Positions 15,993-23,787 of a stretch of DNA of 31,678 nt are shown one piece after another (positions within the stretch are counted from its first letter, which is position 1; the number at the start of each line of letters is the position of its first letter). This stretch comes from Azophilus sp964638775 (GTDB lineage Bacteria > Pseudomonadota > Gammaproteobacteria > Pseudomonadales > Azotimanducaceae). The notes beneath the pieces were generated by a model that was given only the letters and a program-made list of their open reading frames with translations, had not been told where the DNA came from and made no database searches. Location: the NCBI GenBank assembly GCA_964638775.1, contig CAZWZH010000231.1:1-31678 (forward strand), read 5' to 3'. A program made the position numbers and the translations under genes.

Positions 15993-16921
15993 CAGACACG
16001 GTTATCGCTTCCGCGAGCCAGGAGGTGGTGATCGGTTTCGAGCGGCCCTTCGTGGTCATTGGCGAACGCATCAACCCCACCGGGCGCAAGATCCTGGCCG
16101 CCGAAATGAAGGCGGGCGACTACCACCGCGTGGTCGACGACGCCCTCGCCCAGGTTGCCGCCGGCGCACACATGCTGAACGTCAACGCCGGCATTCCGCT
16201 TGCGGACGAACCCGCCATTCTGGCCGAAGCCATCAGGCTCGTGCAGTCGGTCACCGACGTGCCCCTGTCCATCGATTCCTCCATCGTCGCCGCACTGGAG
16301 TCCGGCCTCGCGGTCTATGACGGCAAGGCGCTGGTCAACTCGGTCACCGGCGAGGAGGACAGGCTGGAATCGGTGCTGCCGCTGGTCGCCCGGCACGGCG
16401 CCGCGGTGGTGGCCATCTCCAACGACGAAACCGGCATCTCCGAGGATCCGGATGTGCGCTTCGAGGTGGCCCGGAAGATCGTCGAACGGGCGCACGACCA
16501 CGGCATTCCCCACAGCGACGTGGTGGTCGATCCGCTGGTCATGCCGATCGGCGCGATCAACTCCGCCGGCCGGCAGGTCATGCAACTCGTCAGCCGCCTG
16601 CGCAGGGAACTGAAGGTCAATACCACCTGCGGCGCGTCCAACGTGAGTTTCGGGCTGCCGAACCGGAACGGCATCAACAGCGCCTTCCTCACCATGGCGA
16701 TCGGCGCCGGCATGACGTCCGCGATCACCAACCCCCTGCACGACGAGGTCATGCAGGCGGTGCTCGGCGCCGACGTCATGATGGGCAACGATCCCGACTG
16801 CATGCGCTGGATCGGCAAATACCGCGACCCCGGCGCGCCCGGGGGGGCACGAGGGAACCGGCGGGACCGCCCCCGCCGTCGACGCACGGGCCCCCGAAGG
16901 GGTCCCTCGAAAGAAAACTGA
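15989..16921 (+). CDS. Methyltetrahydrofolate:corrinoid methyltransferase (MeTr-like)
   Basis: A 310-residue pterin-binding TIM barrel that transfers a methyl group between a methyl-corrinoid protein and tetrahydrofolate. VIGERINPTGRK (23-34), MLNVNAG, PLSIDSS, LVNSVTGEE and the pterin-contacting TTCGASNVSFGLPNRNGINSAF region are all present. In methylated-amine users the reaction runs toward methyl-tetrahydrofolate. ATG 15989 overlaps the upstream stop. The last 30 residues or so form an Arg/Gly/Pro-rich tail (after KYRDPGAPGG) that coincides with a long DNA palindrome at 16850-16909, so the tail may be acquired. The corrinoid partner is presumably the protein at 1504 or one outside the window. 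Confidence 0.9.
   Translation: MTDTVIASASQEVVIGFERPFVVIGERINPTGRKILAAEMKAGDYHRVVDDALAQVAAGAHMLNVNAGIPLADEPAILAEAIRLVQSVTDVPLSIDSSIVAALESGLAVYDGKALVNSVTGEEDRLESVLPLVARHGAAVVAISNDETGISEDPDVRFEVARKIVERAHDHGIPHSDVVVDPLVMPIGAINSAGRQVMQLVSRLRRELKVNTTCGASNVSFGLPNRNGINSAFLTMAIGAGMTSAITNPLHDEVMQAVLGADVMMGNDPDCMRWIGKYRDPGAPGGARGNRRDRPRRRRTGPRRGPSKEN
16850..16909. repeat. Long imperfect palindrome with internal hairpins at the 3' end of the MeTr gene
   Basis: The outer arms CGAGGGA (16850-16856) and TCCCTCG (16903-16909) are perfect complements. Inside, GGCGGG (16860-16865) pairs with CCCGCC (16872-16877). GGGCCCCC/GGGGTCCC (16888-16906) forms a further stem with one mismatch. The element is read in frame as codons 287-307 of the MeTr gene and ends just before its stop. 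It may be a mobile palindromic repeat or an mRNA structure that tunes expression of the downstream activator gene. Confidence 0.55.
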
Positions 16922-16941
16922 TCCCGGGGGCTCCGGCGGGA

Positions 16942-18972
16942 ATGGAAGAGGAAACCGAACGCCGCGCCTGGGTGGTCTTCACGCCGTCCGGCCGACGTGG
17001 CCAGTTTGCCCTGAGTACACCGTTGCTTCAGGCGGCGTGGGAACTCGGCGTGGATATCGCCTCCATCTGCGGTGGCCGCGGCCTCTGCGGCCGTTGCCGG
17101 GTCGTCTGCAGCGAAGGCGACTTCCCCAAGCACGGCATCGTCTCGAAGCCGGAGCACCTTTCGCCCGCCGGCCCGGTCGAGACCCGCTTTGGTGAACGCA
17201 ACCAGCCGCTGGCGGCAGGTCACCGCCTGAGCTGCCAGGCCACAATTCAGGGCGATCTGCTGATCGATGTGCCGCCGGAGAGCCAGGTTCACCGCCAAGT
17301 CGTGCGCAAGGACGCGGACACGCGGCCCATCCGCCTGGATCCGGTGGTTCGTCTCTACCTGGTGGAAGTGGCGCCTGCGGATCTCCAGGTATCGGGCAGC
17401 GACCTGACGCGCCTGCTCGACGCACTAGAGGCGCAATGGAATCTGCGCCCAGCGTTTCCCGCACCGTTGCTGCCCGACCTGCAGCGCGTACTCCGGGACG
17501 GCGAGTGGTCGGTCACCGTCGCCGTCCATCAGGACACCGAAGTTCTCGCGATCTGGCCAGGTTTCAAGGAGTCGGTTTACGGTGTGGCGATCGACGTCGG
17601 TTCAACCACCATTGCCGCCCACCTTTGCGACCTCGGCAGCGGCGACGTGCTCTGTTCGAACGGCATGATGAATCCCCAGATCCGCTTCGGCGAGGACCTG
17701 ATGAGCCGGGTCTCCTACGTCATGATGCACCCCGAGGGTGCCGTCGAACTGACCCGGGAGGTGCGGAGAGCCGTCAACGAACTGGTGGCCGGAACCGCGG
17801 CGGACGGCGGCGTCGACCCGCATGACATCCTCGGCCTGACGTTCGTGTGCAACCCGATCATGCATCACCTGCTGCTCGGCATCAGCCCGGTGAACCTCGG
17901 CGCGGCGCCCTTCGCGCTGGCAGTGGAGGACTCCGTCCAGATCGCGGTCCAGGACCTTGGTCTGGAGGTCAATCCCGGCGCAGTTGCCTATGTGCTGCCC
18001 TGTATCGCCGGGCATGTCGGCGCCGACACCGCCGGGATGGTGCTTTGCGAGCAACCCCACGGGGACGGGGCGGTGACCCTGCTGGTGGATATCGGCACCA
18101 ATGCGGAAATCGTGCTCGGCAACGACCGGCGGCTGCTGGCCTGCTCCAGCCCGACCGGACCGGCTTTCGAAGGCGCCCAGGTCAGCGCCGGCCAGCGCGC
18201 CGCCCCCGGCGCCATAGAACGGGTGCGCATCGACCCGGTCACCCTGGAGTCCCGGATTCGCGTGATCGGTTCGGACCTCTGGTCCGACGAGCCGGGATTC
18301 GGCGACGCACTGCCGGCGCAGGGCGTCACCGGAATTTGCGGTTCCGGCATCATCGAGGCGGTCGCGGAGATGTGGCTGGCCGGCGTCCTTACCAGCGACG
18401 GGGTGATCGACGGCAGCCAGGCGAGCCGGTCGCCCCGCCTGGTTCCGAATGGCCGCACCTTCTCTTTCGTCATCCACAGCAGCCAGGACGATAAACAGGT
18501 CACGGTCACGCAGACCGATGTGCGCCAGATTCAACTCGCGAAGGCGGCGCTGTTTGCCGGCGTCAGGCTGCTGATGGACCGGCTTGAAGTGACCTCGGTG
18601 GACCGGATTCGCCTGGCCGGTGCCTTCGGCAGCCACATCGATGTGCGCTACGCCATGGCCCTCGGCATGATCCCGGACTGCCCGCTCGATGCGGTTTCGT
18701 CCGCAGGCAACGCAGCCGGACACGGAGCCAGAATCGCCTTGTTGAACCTCCCCTCCCGGGGCGAGATCGAGTCGGTGGTCAGGCGCGTGGAGAAAGTGGA
18801 GACGGCCGTCGAGCCGAACTTCCAAGCGTACTTCGTCGATGCCATGCGGATACCGGGTGGAACCAACGCATTTCCCGATCGGGTCAGGCCTCCCGTGTCC
18901 GGCCCGGACCGCCCCGCCCGAGCGCAGCGCCGGCGTTCCAGGCGGAAGCCCACCAAAAAATCCAACCAATGA
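16942..18972 (+). CDS. RACo-type reductive activator of corrinoid proteins (2Fe-2S plus ASKHA ATPase)
   Basis: A 676-residue protein that uses ATP to restore accidentally oxidised Co(II) corrinoid to Co(I). The N-terminal ferredoxin domain carries CGGRGLCGRC (Cys43, Cys49, Cys52) and a fourth ligand at Cys98 (LSCQA), binding one 2Fe-2S cluster. A linker follows to about residue 210. The ASKHA/DUF4445 part begins with GVAIDVGSTTIAAHL (214-228) and continues with VDIGTNAEIVLG, SSPTGPAFEGAQ, GICGSGIIEAV and LAGAFGSHID. The C-terminus ends in a basic stretch (RAQRRRSRRKPTKK). It is the last gene of the 14923-18972 operon, 20 bases after MeTr. The target is presumably the corrinoid protein at 1504. 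Confidence 0.93.
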   Translation: MEEETERRAWVVFTPSGRRGQFALSTPLLQAAWELGVDIASICGGRGLCGRCRVVCSEGDFPKHGIVSKPEHLSPAGPVETRFGERNQPLAAGHRLSCQATIQGDLLIDVPPESQVHRQVVRKDADTRPIRLDPVVRLYLVEVAPADLQVSGSDLTRLLDALEAQWNLRPAFPAPLLPDLQRVLRDGEWSVTVAVHQDTEVLAIWPGFKESVYGVAIDVGSTTIAAHLCDLGSGDVLCSNGMMNPQIRFGEDLMSRVSYVMMHPEGAVELTREVRRAVNELVAGTAADGGVDPHDILGLTFVCNPIMHHLLLGISPVNLGAAPFALAVEDSVQIAVQDLGLEVNPGAVAYVLPCIAGHVGADTAGMVLCEQPHGDGAVTLLVDIGTNAEIVLGNDRRLLACSSPTGPAFEGAQVSAGQRAAPGAIERVRIDPVTLESRIRVIGSDLWSDEPGFGDALPAQGVTGICGSGIIEAVAEMWLAGVLTSDGVIDGSQASRSPRLVPNGRTFSFVIHSSQDDKQVTVTQTDVRQIQLAKAALFAGVRLLMDRLEVTSVDRIRLAGAFGSHIDVRYAMALGMIPDCPLDAVSSAGNAAGHGARIALLNLPSRGEIESVVRRVEKVETAVEPNFQAYFVDAMRIPGGTNAFPDRVRPPVSGPDRPARAQRRRSRRKPTKKSNQ

Positions 18973-19016
18973 GATCTTCCTCTATCGCCGCTTCGCGCCC
19001 CGCGACGGCCTCCAAC

Positions 19017-19325
19017 TTAACCCGACGCCGACAACCGACCATCGTCCGCCAGGGATGGCAGACGCCCGATCTCCGCGCCGTGCTCGCGTTCAGCACGCCT
19101 CAATTCGTACAGCTTCCGCAGGTTGAGCCAGAACTCGCCGGACGTCCCGAAGAGTCGACCCAGACGCAGGGCGGTGTCGCCCGTAACGGCACGCTGGCCG
19201 TTCAGGATCTGCGTGATGCGGTTCACTGGCACTTCGATCCGCCGCGCCAACTCCGCCGCACTCATTCCGAGCGCATCCAAGTCTTCCCGCAGCGTCTCGC
19301 CCGGATGAATCGGTTCGCGCGTCAT
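19017..19325 (-). CDS. higA: HigA-family antitoxin (XRE helix-turn-helix), apparently without its toxin
   Basis: A 102-residue protein with the HigA signature. It begins IHPGETLREDLDALGMSAAELARRI, followed by VPVNRITQILNGQRAVTGDTALRLGRLFGTSGEFWLNLRKLYEL, an XRE-type helix-turn-helix typical of addiction-module antidotes. Antitoxins of this type bind their own promoter and neutralise the HigB mRNA endonuclease. GGGAGAAAG precedes ATG 19325. The HigB gene normally sits directly upstream and ends ...DYH-stop. Here only a short DYH-stop remnant is visible, 16 bases before the antitoxin start. It may now act as a solitary regulator or protect against other HigB toxins. Confidence 0.88.
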   Translation of the reverse strand: MTREPIHPGETLREDLDALGMSAAELARRIEVPVNRITQILNGQRAVTGDTALRLGRLFGTSGEFWLNLRKLYELRRAEREHGAEIGRLPSLADDGRLSASG

Positions 19326-19596
19326 GTTCTTTCTCCCGTTTTCAATGGTAGTCGTACCCGAACCGGAGCTACACGAGCAGCGACTTCAGTAACGCGTTTC
19401 CACGGCGCACAGCGCTTACCGGGTCAAGCCGGGGAAGTACAAGATCAAGGTCACTTCCTCAGCGGTTTCGACTTCCGGCAGGACGGGATCGACGGCGGTT
19501 CGAAGCCAGATCACCGGTACGGTACGGTTTTCCGATAGTCAACGAGTTTCTCGATGACCGTTGGCTCGACCGGCCGGTTGCTCAAGACTCTTCCCG
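19326..19596. other. Decayed region upstream of higA, with a HigB-like C-terminal remnant
   Basis: No intact gene is seen in these 271 bases. On the minus strand 19368-19342 reads LRFGYDYH-stop, matching the usual ...VDYH end of HigB in the place where higB would end. An in-frame stop lies just upstream (19369-19371), and the rest shows no continuous HigB reading. The toxin gene therefore seems to be lost. Confidence 0.45.
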
Positions 19597-20859
19597 TCAC
19601 CAAAACGAGGCTGCCGGAATCACCAGCAGAAGCTCGGCGTCGTCGAGCATCCGGTACACCGGAAACTCGCCGGCAAGATCGAAGGTGCGCGACAGAATGG
19701 CGGGAACGCCTTCCCCGCGCTTGTCCATGACGTGGGTGCGATGCGGCGGCAGGCCAATGTCCTCCATCGGACAACGCGCCAGCAGACTGGTCACGGTCTC
19801 GTTGCGGGCGACCTGCCGGTGCGGCAGTCGCTCCGGCGTCATCGAATTGGCCAGCATGCCCGGGACGTACAACTCGAGGCGATTGTCGAACAGTCGCAGG
19901 CGCACCTTGCTGCCGTGCATCGAGTAGTCCCGGTGCGCCACCGCATTCGCGAGAGCCTCGAACACTGCGAGCAGGTCGAACTGCGGCAGATCTTCCCGCC
20001 CTCCTTCGAGGCGCTTGCGCGCCGCGACCCGCATGTTCTTCCGCACGAACGCGCAGGCATCGAAAACCTGCCGGTCGAGCGGTCCCCTGAGGTCGGCCGC
20101 GTCGCGCTGATACACTTGGTCCGCTTGCGGAACGACATCGTCACCCCGGTATGCCACCGCCTGGATGAACGCACAGGAAAGAAACTCCTCGGGCGCTCTG
20201 CAAGCCAGCAGCACGCCGGCCACCGTCGGCCGCCATGTTCCGGTTTCGTCCTCGACCGCCATGGCAAGCTTGGCAAGCAAATCCTCCGGCGCGCCGGTGG
20301 TCAGCGGCGTCCTGAAGCGGCCCCACAGTTCCTCGTCCAGATCCGCAAGCGTGGCATCGGGAACGGGCGCCTCGTCGAATCGGATCATCCGTGACTCGCT
20401 GCGCTGCTGGAACAGACGCGCGAGATGATCGGGGGGAATCGGTCGTTTAGACGAGCCGACGCGGTGGAAGTACCCCCCGGGACTTTGATGGACGAAGAGG
20501 CTCCGGGACACCTCCACACGCAGGATGGGTTGTGGGACGCCAGCGCTGTCGGGCAAGGTCATGCGTTCGATCAACGGCGCGGCGGGAGGCGTTACGGAGT
20601 CTTCGCACACCTTCCGGACCAGCGCTTCCACCGCGTCCAGCCGCTCGACGGGGATCCCGGTTGCCCGACGCGTCGCGTCTTCGATGCCGAGGAGCACCAC
20701 GCCTCCGCGTGTGTTCGCGAAGGCGGCGAGTTCGTCGGCCAAGTCGTTCTGCGTCGGTCCCCGAACCTTGTCACCGGCGAAACGTACTTCCTTCAGTTCC
20801 AAGAAGCTATCTTCGCCGAGGCGGATCTTCTCGAGTAGTTCGGCGCGCCTCTCGAACAT
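19597..20859 (-). CDS. AlbA/Schlafen-domain putative ATPase or transcriptional regulator
   Basis: A 420-residue protein of the 'divergent AAA-4 / AlbA_2' type. The N-terminal AlbA_2 (Schlafen-like) domain spans about residues 10-140, with FLELKEVRF (19-27), LADELAAFANTRGGVVLLGIED (40-61) and GGYFHRVGSSKRPI (128-141). A middle region follows. The C-terminal GHKL-type ATP-binding fold has EALANAVAHRDYS (301-313) and LELYVPG. Such proteins occur in accessory and defence islands and near restriction genes, and their activity is mostly unproven. It starts two bases after a possible 23-codon frame and 69 bases after the methyltransferase-like fragment, so the three were probably one transcript. It looks intact. 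Confidence 0.82.
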   Translation of the reverse strand: MFERRAELLEKIRLGEDSFLELKEVRFAGDKVRGPTQNDLADELAAFANTRGGVVLLGIEDATRRATGIPVERLDAVEALVRKVCEDSVTPPAAPLIERMTLPDSAGVPQPILRVEVSRSLFVHQSPGGYFHRVGSSKRPIPPDHLARLFQQRSESRMIRFDEAPVPDATLADLDEELWGRFRTPLTTGAPEDLLAKLAMAVEDETGTWRPTVAGVLLACRAPEEFLSCAFIQAVAYRGDDVVPQADQVYQRDAADLRGPLDRQVFDACAFVRKNMRVAARKRLEGGREDLPQFDLLAVFEALANAVAHRDYSMHGSKVRLRLFDNRLELYVPGMLANSMTPERLPHRQVARNETVTSLLARCPMEDIGLPPHRTHVMDKRGEGVPAILSRTFDLAGEFPVYRMLDDAELLLVIPAASFW

Positions 20860-20860
20860 C

Positions 20861-20932
20861 TCAGACCTCGCCTACCAAACGCAGGCAGGCTGAGATCGGG
20901 TACGGCCAGTCGACCTGATCGTCGCTGATCAT
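20861..20932 (-). CDS. Possible 23-residue coupled small frame
   Basis: The ATG at 20932 overlaps the stop of the methyltransferase-like fragment (ATGA). The stop at 20863-20861 lies one base before the start of the AlbA-domain gene. The peptide begins MISDDQVDWPYPISACLRL. It has no recognisable family and could be a translational coupler or the tail of a lost gene. The evidence is positional only. Confidence 0.25.
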   Translation of the reverse strand: MISDDQVDWPYPISACLRLVGEV

Positions 20933-21300
20933 AGCTTTGCCTTTTCCCGCGCCGCACACTTCTCCGCGCTGCTGAAATTCAGGTCGTTGACGCGGTTGCC
21001 GGTGAAGCGGCCGTCCGTCCAGAACCAAGGAAAGTCGGTCTCAGGCCGCAGCGGCTCCTTCCCGCGGTCCTTGCGCCAATGGACGTTCGGTTTCGTACGC
21101 AAGATACCCGCACCCTTCTTGCCGCCCGGGATGTAGTCCGCGAGGAATGGCCTGATGTTGAGCCGGACGCCTTCATCCAAGCCCCGGTTCCAAGCCGTGC
21201 GAGTCGCCAAAGCGGCTGTACGCGAGAGACTCCAGCAATTGACGCCCCGCGCCGCGGCCCTCCGCGAGCCCTTAGACCACATGCGGTCAGTGTAGCGCAC
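20929..21300 (-). pseudogene. C-terminal fragment resembling large adenine-specific DNA methyltransferases (BREX PglX-like)
   Basis: About 85 residues at the C-terminal end look conserved: LDEGVRLNIRPFLADYIPGG, GAGILRTKPNVHWRKDRGKE, and GNRVNDLNFSSAEKCAARE. This pattern resembles the extreme C-terminus of large PglX-type or type ISP-like methyltransferases, where a DDGVxxNI motif is common. The preceding 40 codons, back to a GTG at 21300, look like non-coding sequence, and no catalytic NPPY motif is present. I read it as the tail of a deleted defence gene. The family assignment is from memory of the motif and is tentative. Confidence 0.4.
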
Positions 21301-21506
21301 TTTTCATTAGGTTGACTCTTATTCCGCCTGCAAGTTCGCAGACGAAATCTTCGGTCCGAAGAGTCGTTCTAAGCTCCACCAATGTTGAGGTGTTTTCACC
21401 TACCCTCTATCAGCTTCCGTCGCTTCTCGAACAGGCCGCTCCGCGCGCAAGTGGCTTCGATTCTGTTCCTGGCCGCGAGGTCCAGCGCTGCTGACGAGGC
21501 TACGAG
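21301..21506. other. Gene-poor segment between the fragment and the HD-domain gene
   Basis: No intact gene is supported. On the minus strand the frame of the HD-domain gene stays open for about 36 codons past its stop, reading ...LFEKRRKLIEGR. A 27-codon GTG frame overlaps its end. Both look like leftovers of deleted sequence. I see no terminator with a T-run. Confidence 0.4.
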
Positions 21507-22166
21507 TCAGTCCCCGGCCGGCCAGTCGCGAGCCGTATGTTCGCCCCACGGCTTGCGCGCGAAGACGCGCTCGACCATGGGCACGAAGTGGTCGATGGCG
21601 AGCGTGTCGTAGTCGGGATCGAACGAGTTCTGATCGTACGCGTCGCAGAAGTGCACGGTCATGTGGAAGGCGGGATGGCCGCGATGGCGTAGCCGCGCGT
21701 CGCGATCCAGACCGATCTTGTCGAAGTAGTAGTAGCCCTGGAACAGGCCATGCTGCTGCACCATCCAGTGCGTGTGCCTCGCGACATAGGGCCGCAGCAC
21801 CGAGGCGCCCAACTCGGCGTGGTTTTCCGGCGACAGATCGTCGCCGATGTCGTGCAGCAGGGCGGCCACGACGCACTCCTCGCACTCTCCGGCCCGCAAC
21901 GCCCGGGTGGCCGTCTGCAGCGAGTGCTGGTAGCGGTCGATGGGGTATCCCGGAAAGCCGTCCGCGATGTTCTCGAGATAGGCGAGCACGCGCTCGCCGG
22001 TCTTGGCGATGTACGGCTTCGCAAGCGCATCGAGCAGCGCGTAATCCTCCGCCGTCCCCTGATCCATGCGGGTGAAGGTGACGATGGGCGACGCTTCGGA
22101 ATCCGCATGCGACGGCGCGCTTGCGTTGTCGCGGGCGGACGGGCCAAAGGTGGGTCGGGTCGTCAT
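21507..22166 (-). CDS. HD-domain protein, possible diiron oxygenase (PhnZ/TmpB/MIOX-like)
   Basis: A 219-residue HD-superfamily protein. The metal ligands are visible as His81 (RYQHSLQTA), His105-Asp106 (LLHDIGDD), His116 (ENHAEL), further His residues at 131-139 and Asp175 (FCDAYDQ). The 24-residue spacing from the first His to the HD pair matches PhnZ-type mixed-valent diiron oxygenases. The family also contains predicted phosphohydrolases. ATG 22166 has GAGGAG seven bases upstream. It is divergent from the sarcosine oxidase operon. The TmpB branch releases glycine betaine from a trimethylated phosphonate, which would suit the context, but no TmpA-like partner is seen. Oxygenase versus hydrolase activity is unresolved. 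Confidence 0.7.
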   Translation of the reverse strand: MTTRPTFGPSARDNASAPSHADSEASPIVTFTRMDQGTAEDYALLDALAKPYIAKTGERVLAYLENIADGFPGYPIDRYQHSLQTATRALRAGECEECVVAALLHDIGDDLSPENHAELGASVLRPYVARHTHWMVQQHGLFQGYYYFDKIGLDRDARLRHRGHPAFHMTVHFCDAYDQNSFDPDYDTLAIDHFVPMVERVFARKPWGEHTARDWPAGD

Positions 22167-22240
22167 TGGAGCACTCCTCAAACCCGTTCTGGATTGCGGA
22201 ATTATGGTCAAATACGCCCCGCGTTCAAGACGCCGAACCC

Positions 22241-23491
22241 ATGGAAAAGTACTCTCTCCTGAGCCTGTTCCGGCACGCTGGCCGCCACCATGAAGACTGG
22301 CCGAGGGCCTGGCGCGACCCGGCCCCGAAGGCCGACTACGACACGGTGATCGTGGGCGGCGGCGGGCACGGCCTGGCGACGGCCTACTATCTCGCCAGCA
22401 AGCACGGCGTCACTGATGTCGCGGTGGTCGAAAAAGGCTACCTGGGCGGCGGCAACACCGGCCGCAACACCACCATCGTGCGTTCCAACTACCTGCGCGA
22501 CGAAGCCGCGCGCCTCTATGATTTCTCGCTCAAGCTGTGGGGGGGCCTGAGCCAGGAACTCAACTTCAACGTCATGTTCAGCCCGCGGGGGGTGATGAGC
22601 CTCGGCCACACCCTGCAGGAGATGCGCGACATCGAGCGGCGGGTGAACGCCAACCGGCTGAACGGCATCGACGGCGAGATCCTGACGACTGCCCAGGTGC
22701 AGAAGCGGGTGGCCCTGCTCAACTGCTCCCCGAAGTCACGCTATCCCGTGATGGGCGCATCCTGGCAGCCCCGCGGCGGCATCGCCCGCCACGATGCCGT
22801 CGCCTGGGGCTACGCGCGCGCTGCGGACGCGCATGGCGTCGACATCCTGCAGCAAACGGAAGTCACGGGGATTCGGCAGCGCAACGGCGCCGTCACGGGC
22901 ATCGAGACCAGCCGGGGCTTCATCGGCGCACGCCGGGTGGCCTGCGTCACGGCGGGCAATTCCGGTGTACTGGCCGGGCTGGCGGGGCTGCGCTTGCCGA
23001 TCGAGTCGCGTCCATTGCAGGCCCTCGTATCCGAGCCCCTCAAGCCGTGTCTCGACACGGTGGTGATGTCCAACGCCGTGCACTGCTACATCAGCCAGGC
23101 GGACAAGGGCGACCTCGTCATCGGCGCCGGCGCGGACAGCTACAACGGCTACGGCCAGCGCGGTTCGTTCCACATCATCGAGCACACCCTGTCGGCGGTG
23201 TGCGAACTGTTCCCGGCCTTCAGCCGCGTGCGTATGAACCGCCAGTGGGGAGGCATCGTCGACATCTGTCCGGATGCCTGTCCCATCATCGGCAAGACGC
23301 CCGTCGAAGGGCTTTATTTCAACTGCGGCTGGGGCACCGGCGGCTTCAAGGCGACGCCGGGGTCCGGTTACGTGTTCGCCGACACCCTCGCCAACGAACG
23401 GCCGCATCCGCTCGCCCAACCATTCGCGCTGGACCGATTCGCGTGCGGCGCACTGATCGACGAGCACGGCGCCGCCGGAGTGGCCCACTGA
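22241..23491 (+). CDS. soxB: Sarcosine oxidase, beta subunit
   Basis: A 416-residue flavin subunit of heterotetrameric sarcosine oxidase, which demethylates sarcosine to glycine and yields methylene-tetrahydrofolate and H2O2. TVIVGGGGHGLATAYYL (35-51) binds FAD. NTGRNTTIVRSNY is the characteristic family segment. His184 in GGIARHDAVAWGYARAA corresponds to the covalent FMN attachment site. GGIVDICPDACPIIGKTP and NCGWGTGGFKATPGSG complete the active-site and FAD regions. The ATG 22241 start gives the usual length, although the ribosome site is poor. Its stop overlaps the soxD start (TGATG). Confidence 0.95.
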   Translation: MEKYSLLSLFRHAGRHHEDWPRAWRDPAPKADYDTVIVGGGGHGLATAYYLASKHGVTDVAVVEKGYLGGGNTGRNTTIVRSNYLRDEAARLYDFSLKLWGGLSQELNFNVMFSPRGVMSLGHTLQEMRDIERRVNANRLNGIDGEILTTAQVQKRVALLNCSPKSRYPVMGASWQPRGGIARHDAVAWGYARAADAHGVDILQQTEVTGIRQRNGAVTGIETSRGFIGARRVACVTAGNSGVLAGLAGLRLPIESRPLQALVSEPLKPCLDTVVMSNAVHCYISQADKGDLVIGAGADSYNGYGQRGSFHIIEHTLSAVCELFPAFSRVRMNRQWGGIVDICPDACPIIGKTPVEGLYFNCGWGTGGFKATPGSGYVFADTLANERPHPLAQPFALDRFACGALIDEHGAAGVAH

Positions 23492-23787
23492 TGCTACACA
23501 TACGCTGTCCGTACTGCGAGGAGTTGCGCAGCGAAGAGGAGTTCAGCAACGCCGGCGAGGCGCATATCCGCCGCCCGCCGGACCCCGCCGCGCTGTCCGA
23601 TGCCGAGTGGGGCGACTACCTGCATTTCCGCAAGAACCCGCGCGGGCCCCACCGCGAGATATGGGTGCACACGGCGGGTTGCCGGCGCTACTTCAACGTC
23701 CTGCGCGACACCGTGAGCTACGAAATCCTCGAGGTCTATCCGGCGGGCGTATCCGAGTCGGAAGCGCCCGGCGAAACCACGCCCTGA
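23491..23787 (+). CDS. soxD: Sarcosine oxidase, delta subunit
   Basis: A 98-residue zinc subunit of heterotetrameric sarcosine oxidase. CPYC (Cys6, Cys9) with His60 and Cys64 (WVHTAGCRRYFNV) forms the single zinc site. The central YLHFRKNPRGPHREIW segment is the family signature. It stabilises the complex and does not carry flavin. Its start overlaps the soxB stop by one base, and its stop overlaps the soxA start (TGATG), so all subunits are made by coupled translation. Confidence 0.95.
   Translation: MLHIRCPYCEELRSEEEFSNAGEAHIRRPPDPAALSDAEWGDYLHFRKNPRGPHREIWVHTAGCRRYFNVLRDTVSYEILEVYPAGVSESEAPGETTP

Noticed and set aside
17602..18969. 455-codon minus-strand frame opposite the RACo gene
   Set aside because: It is a codon-position shadow of the activator and contains no known motif.
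21402..21506. In-frame extension of the HD-domain gene beyond its TGA (read-through or selenocysteine)
   Set aside because: The gene is complete at its stop, no selenocysteine structure is evident, and the extension is short and unconserved in appearance.
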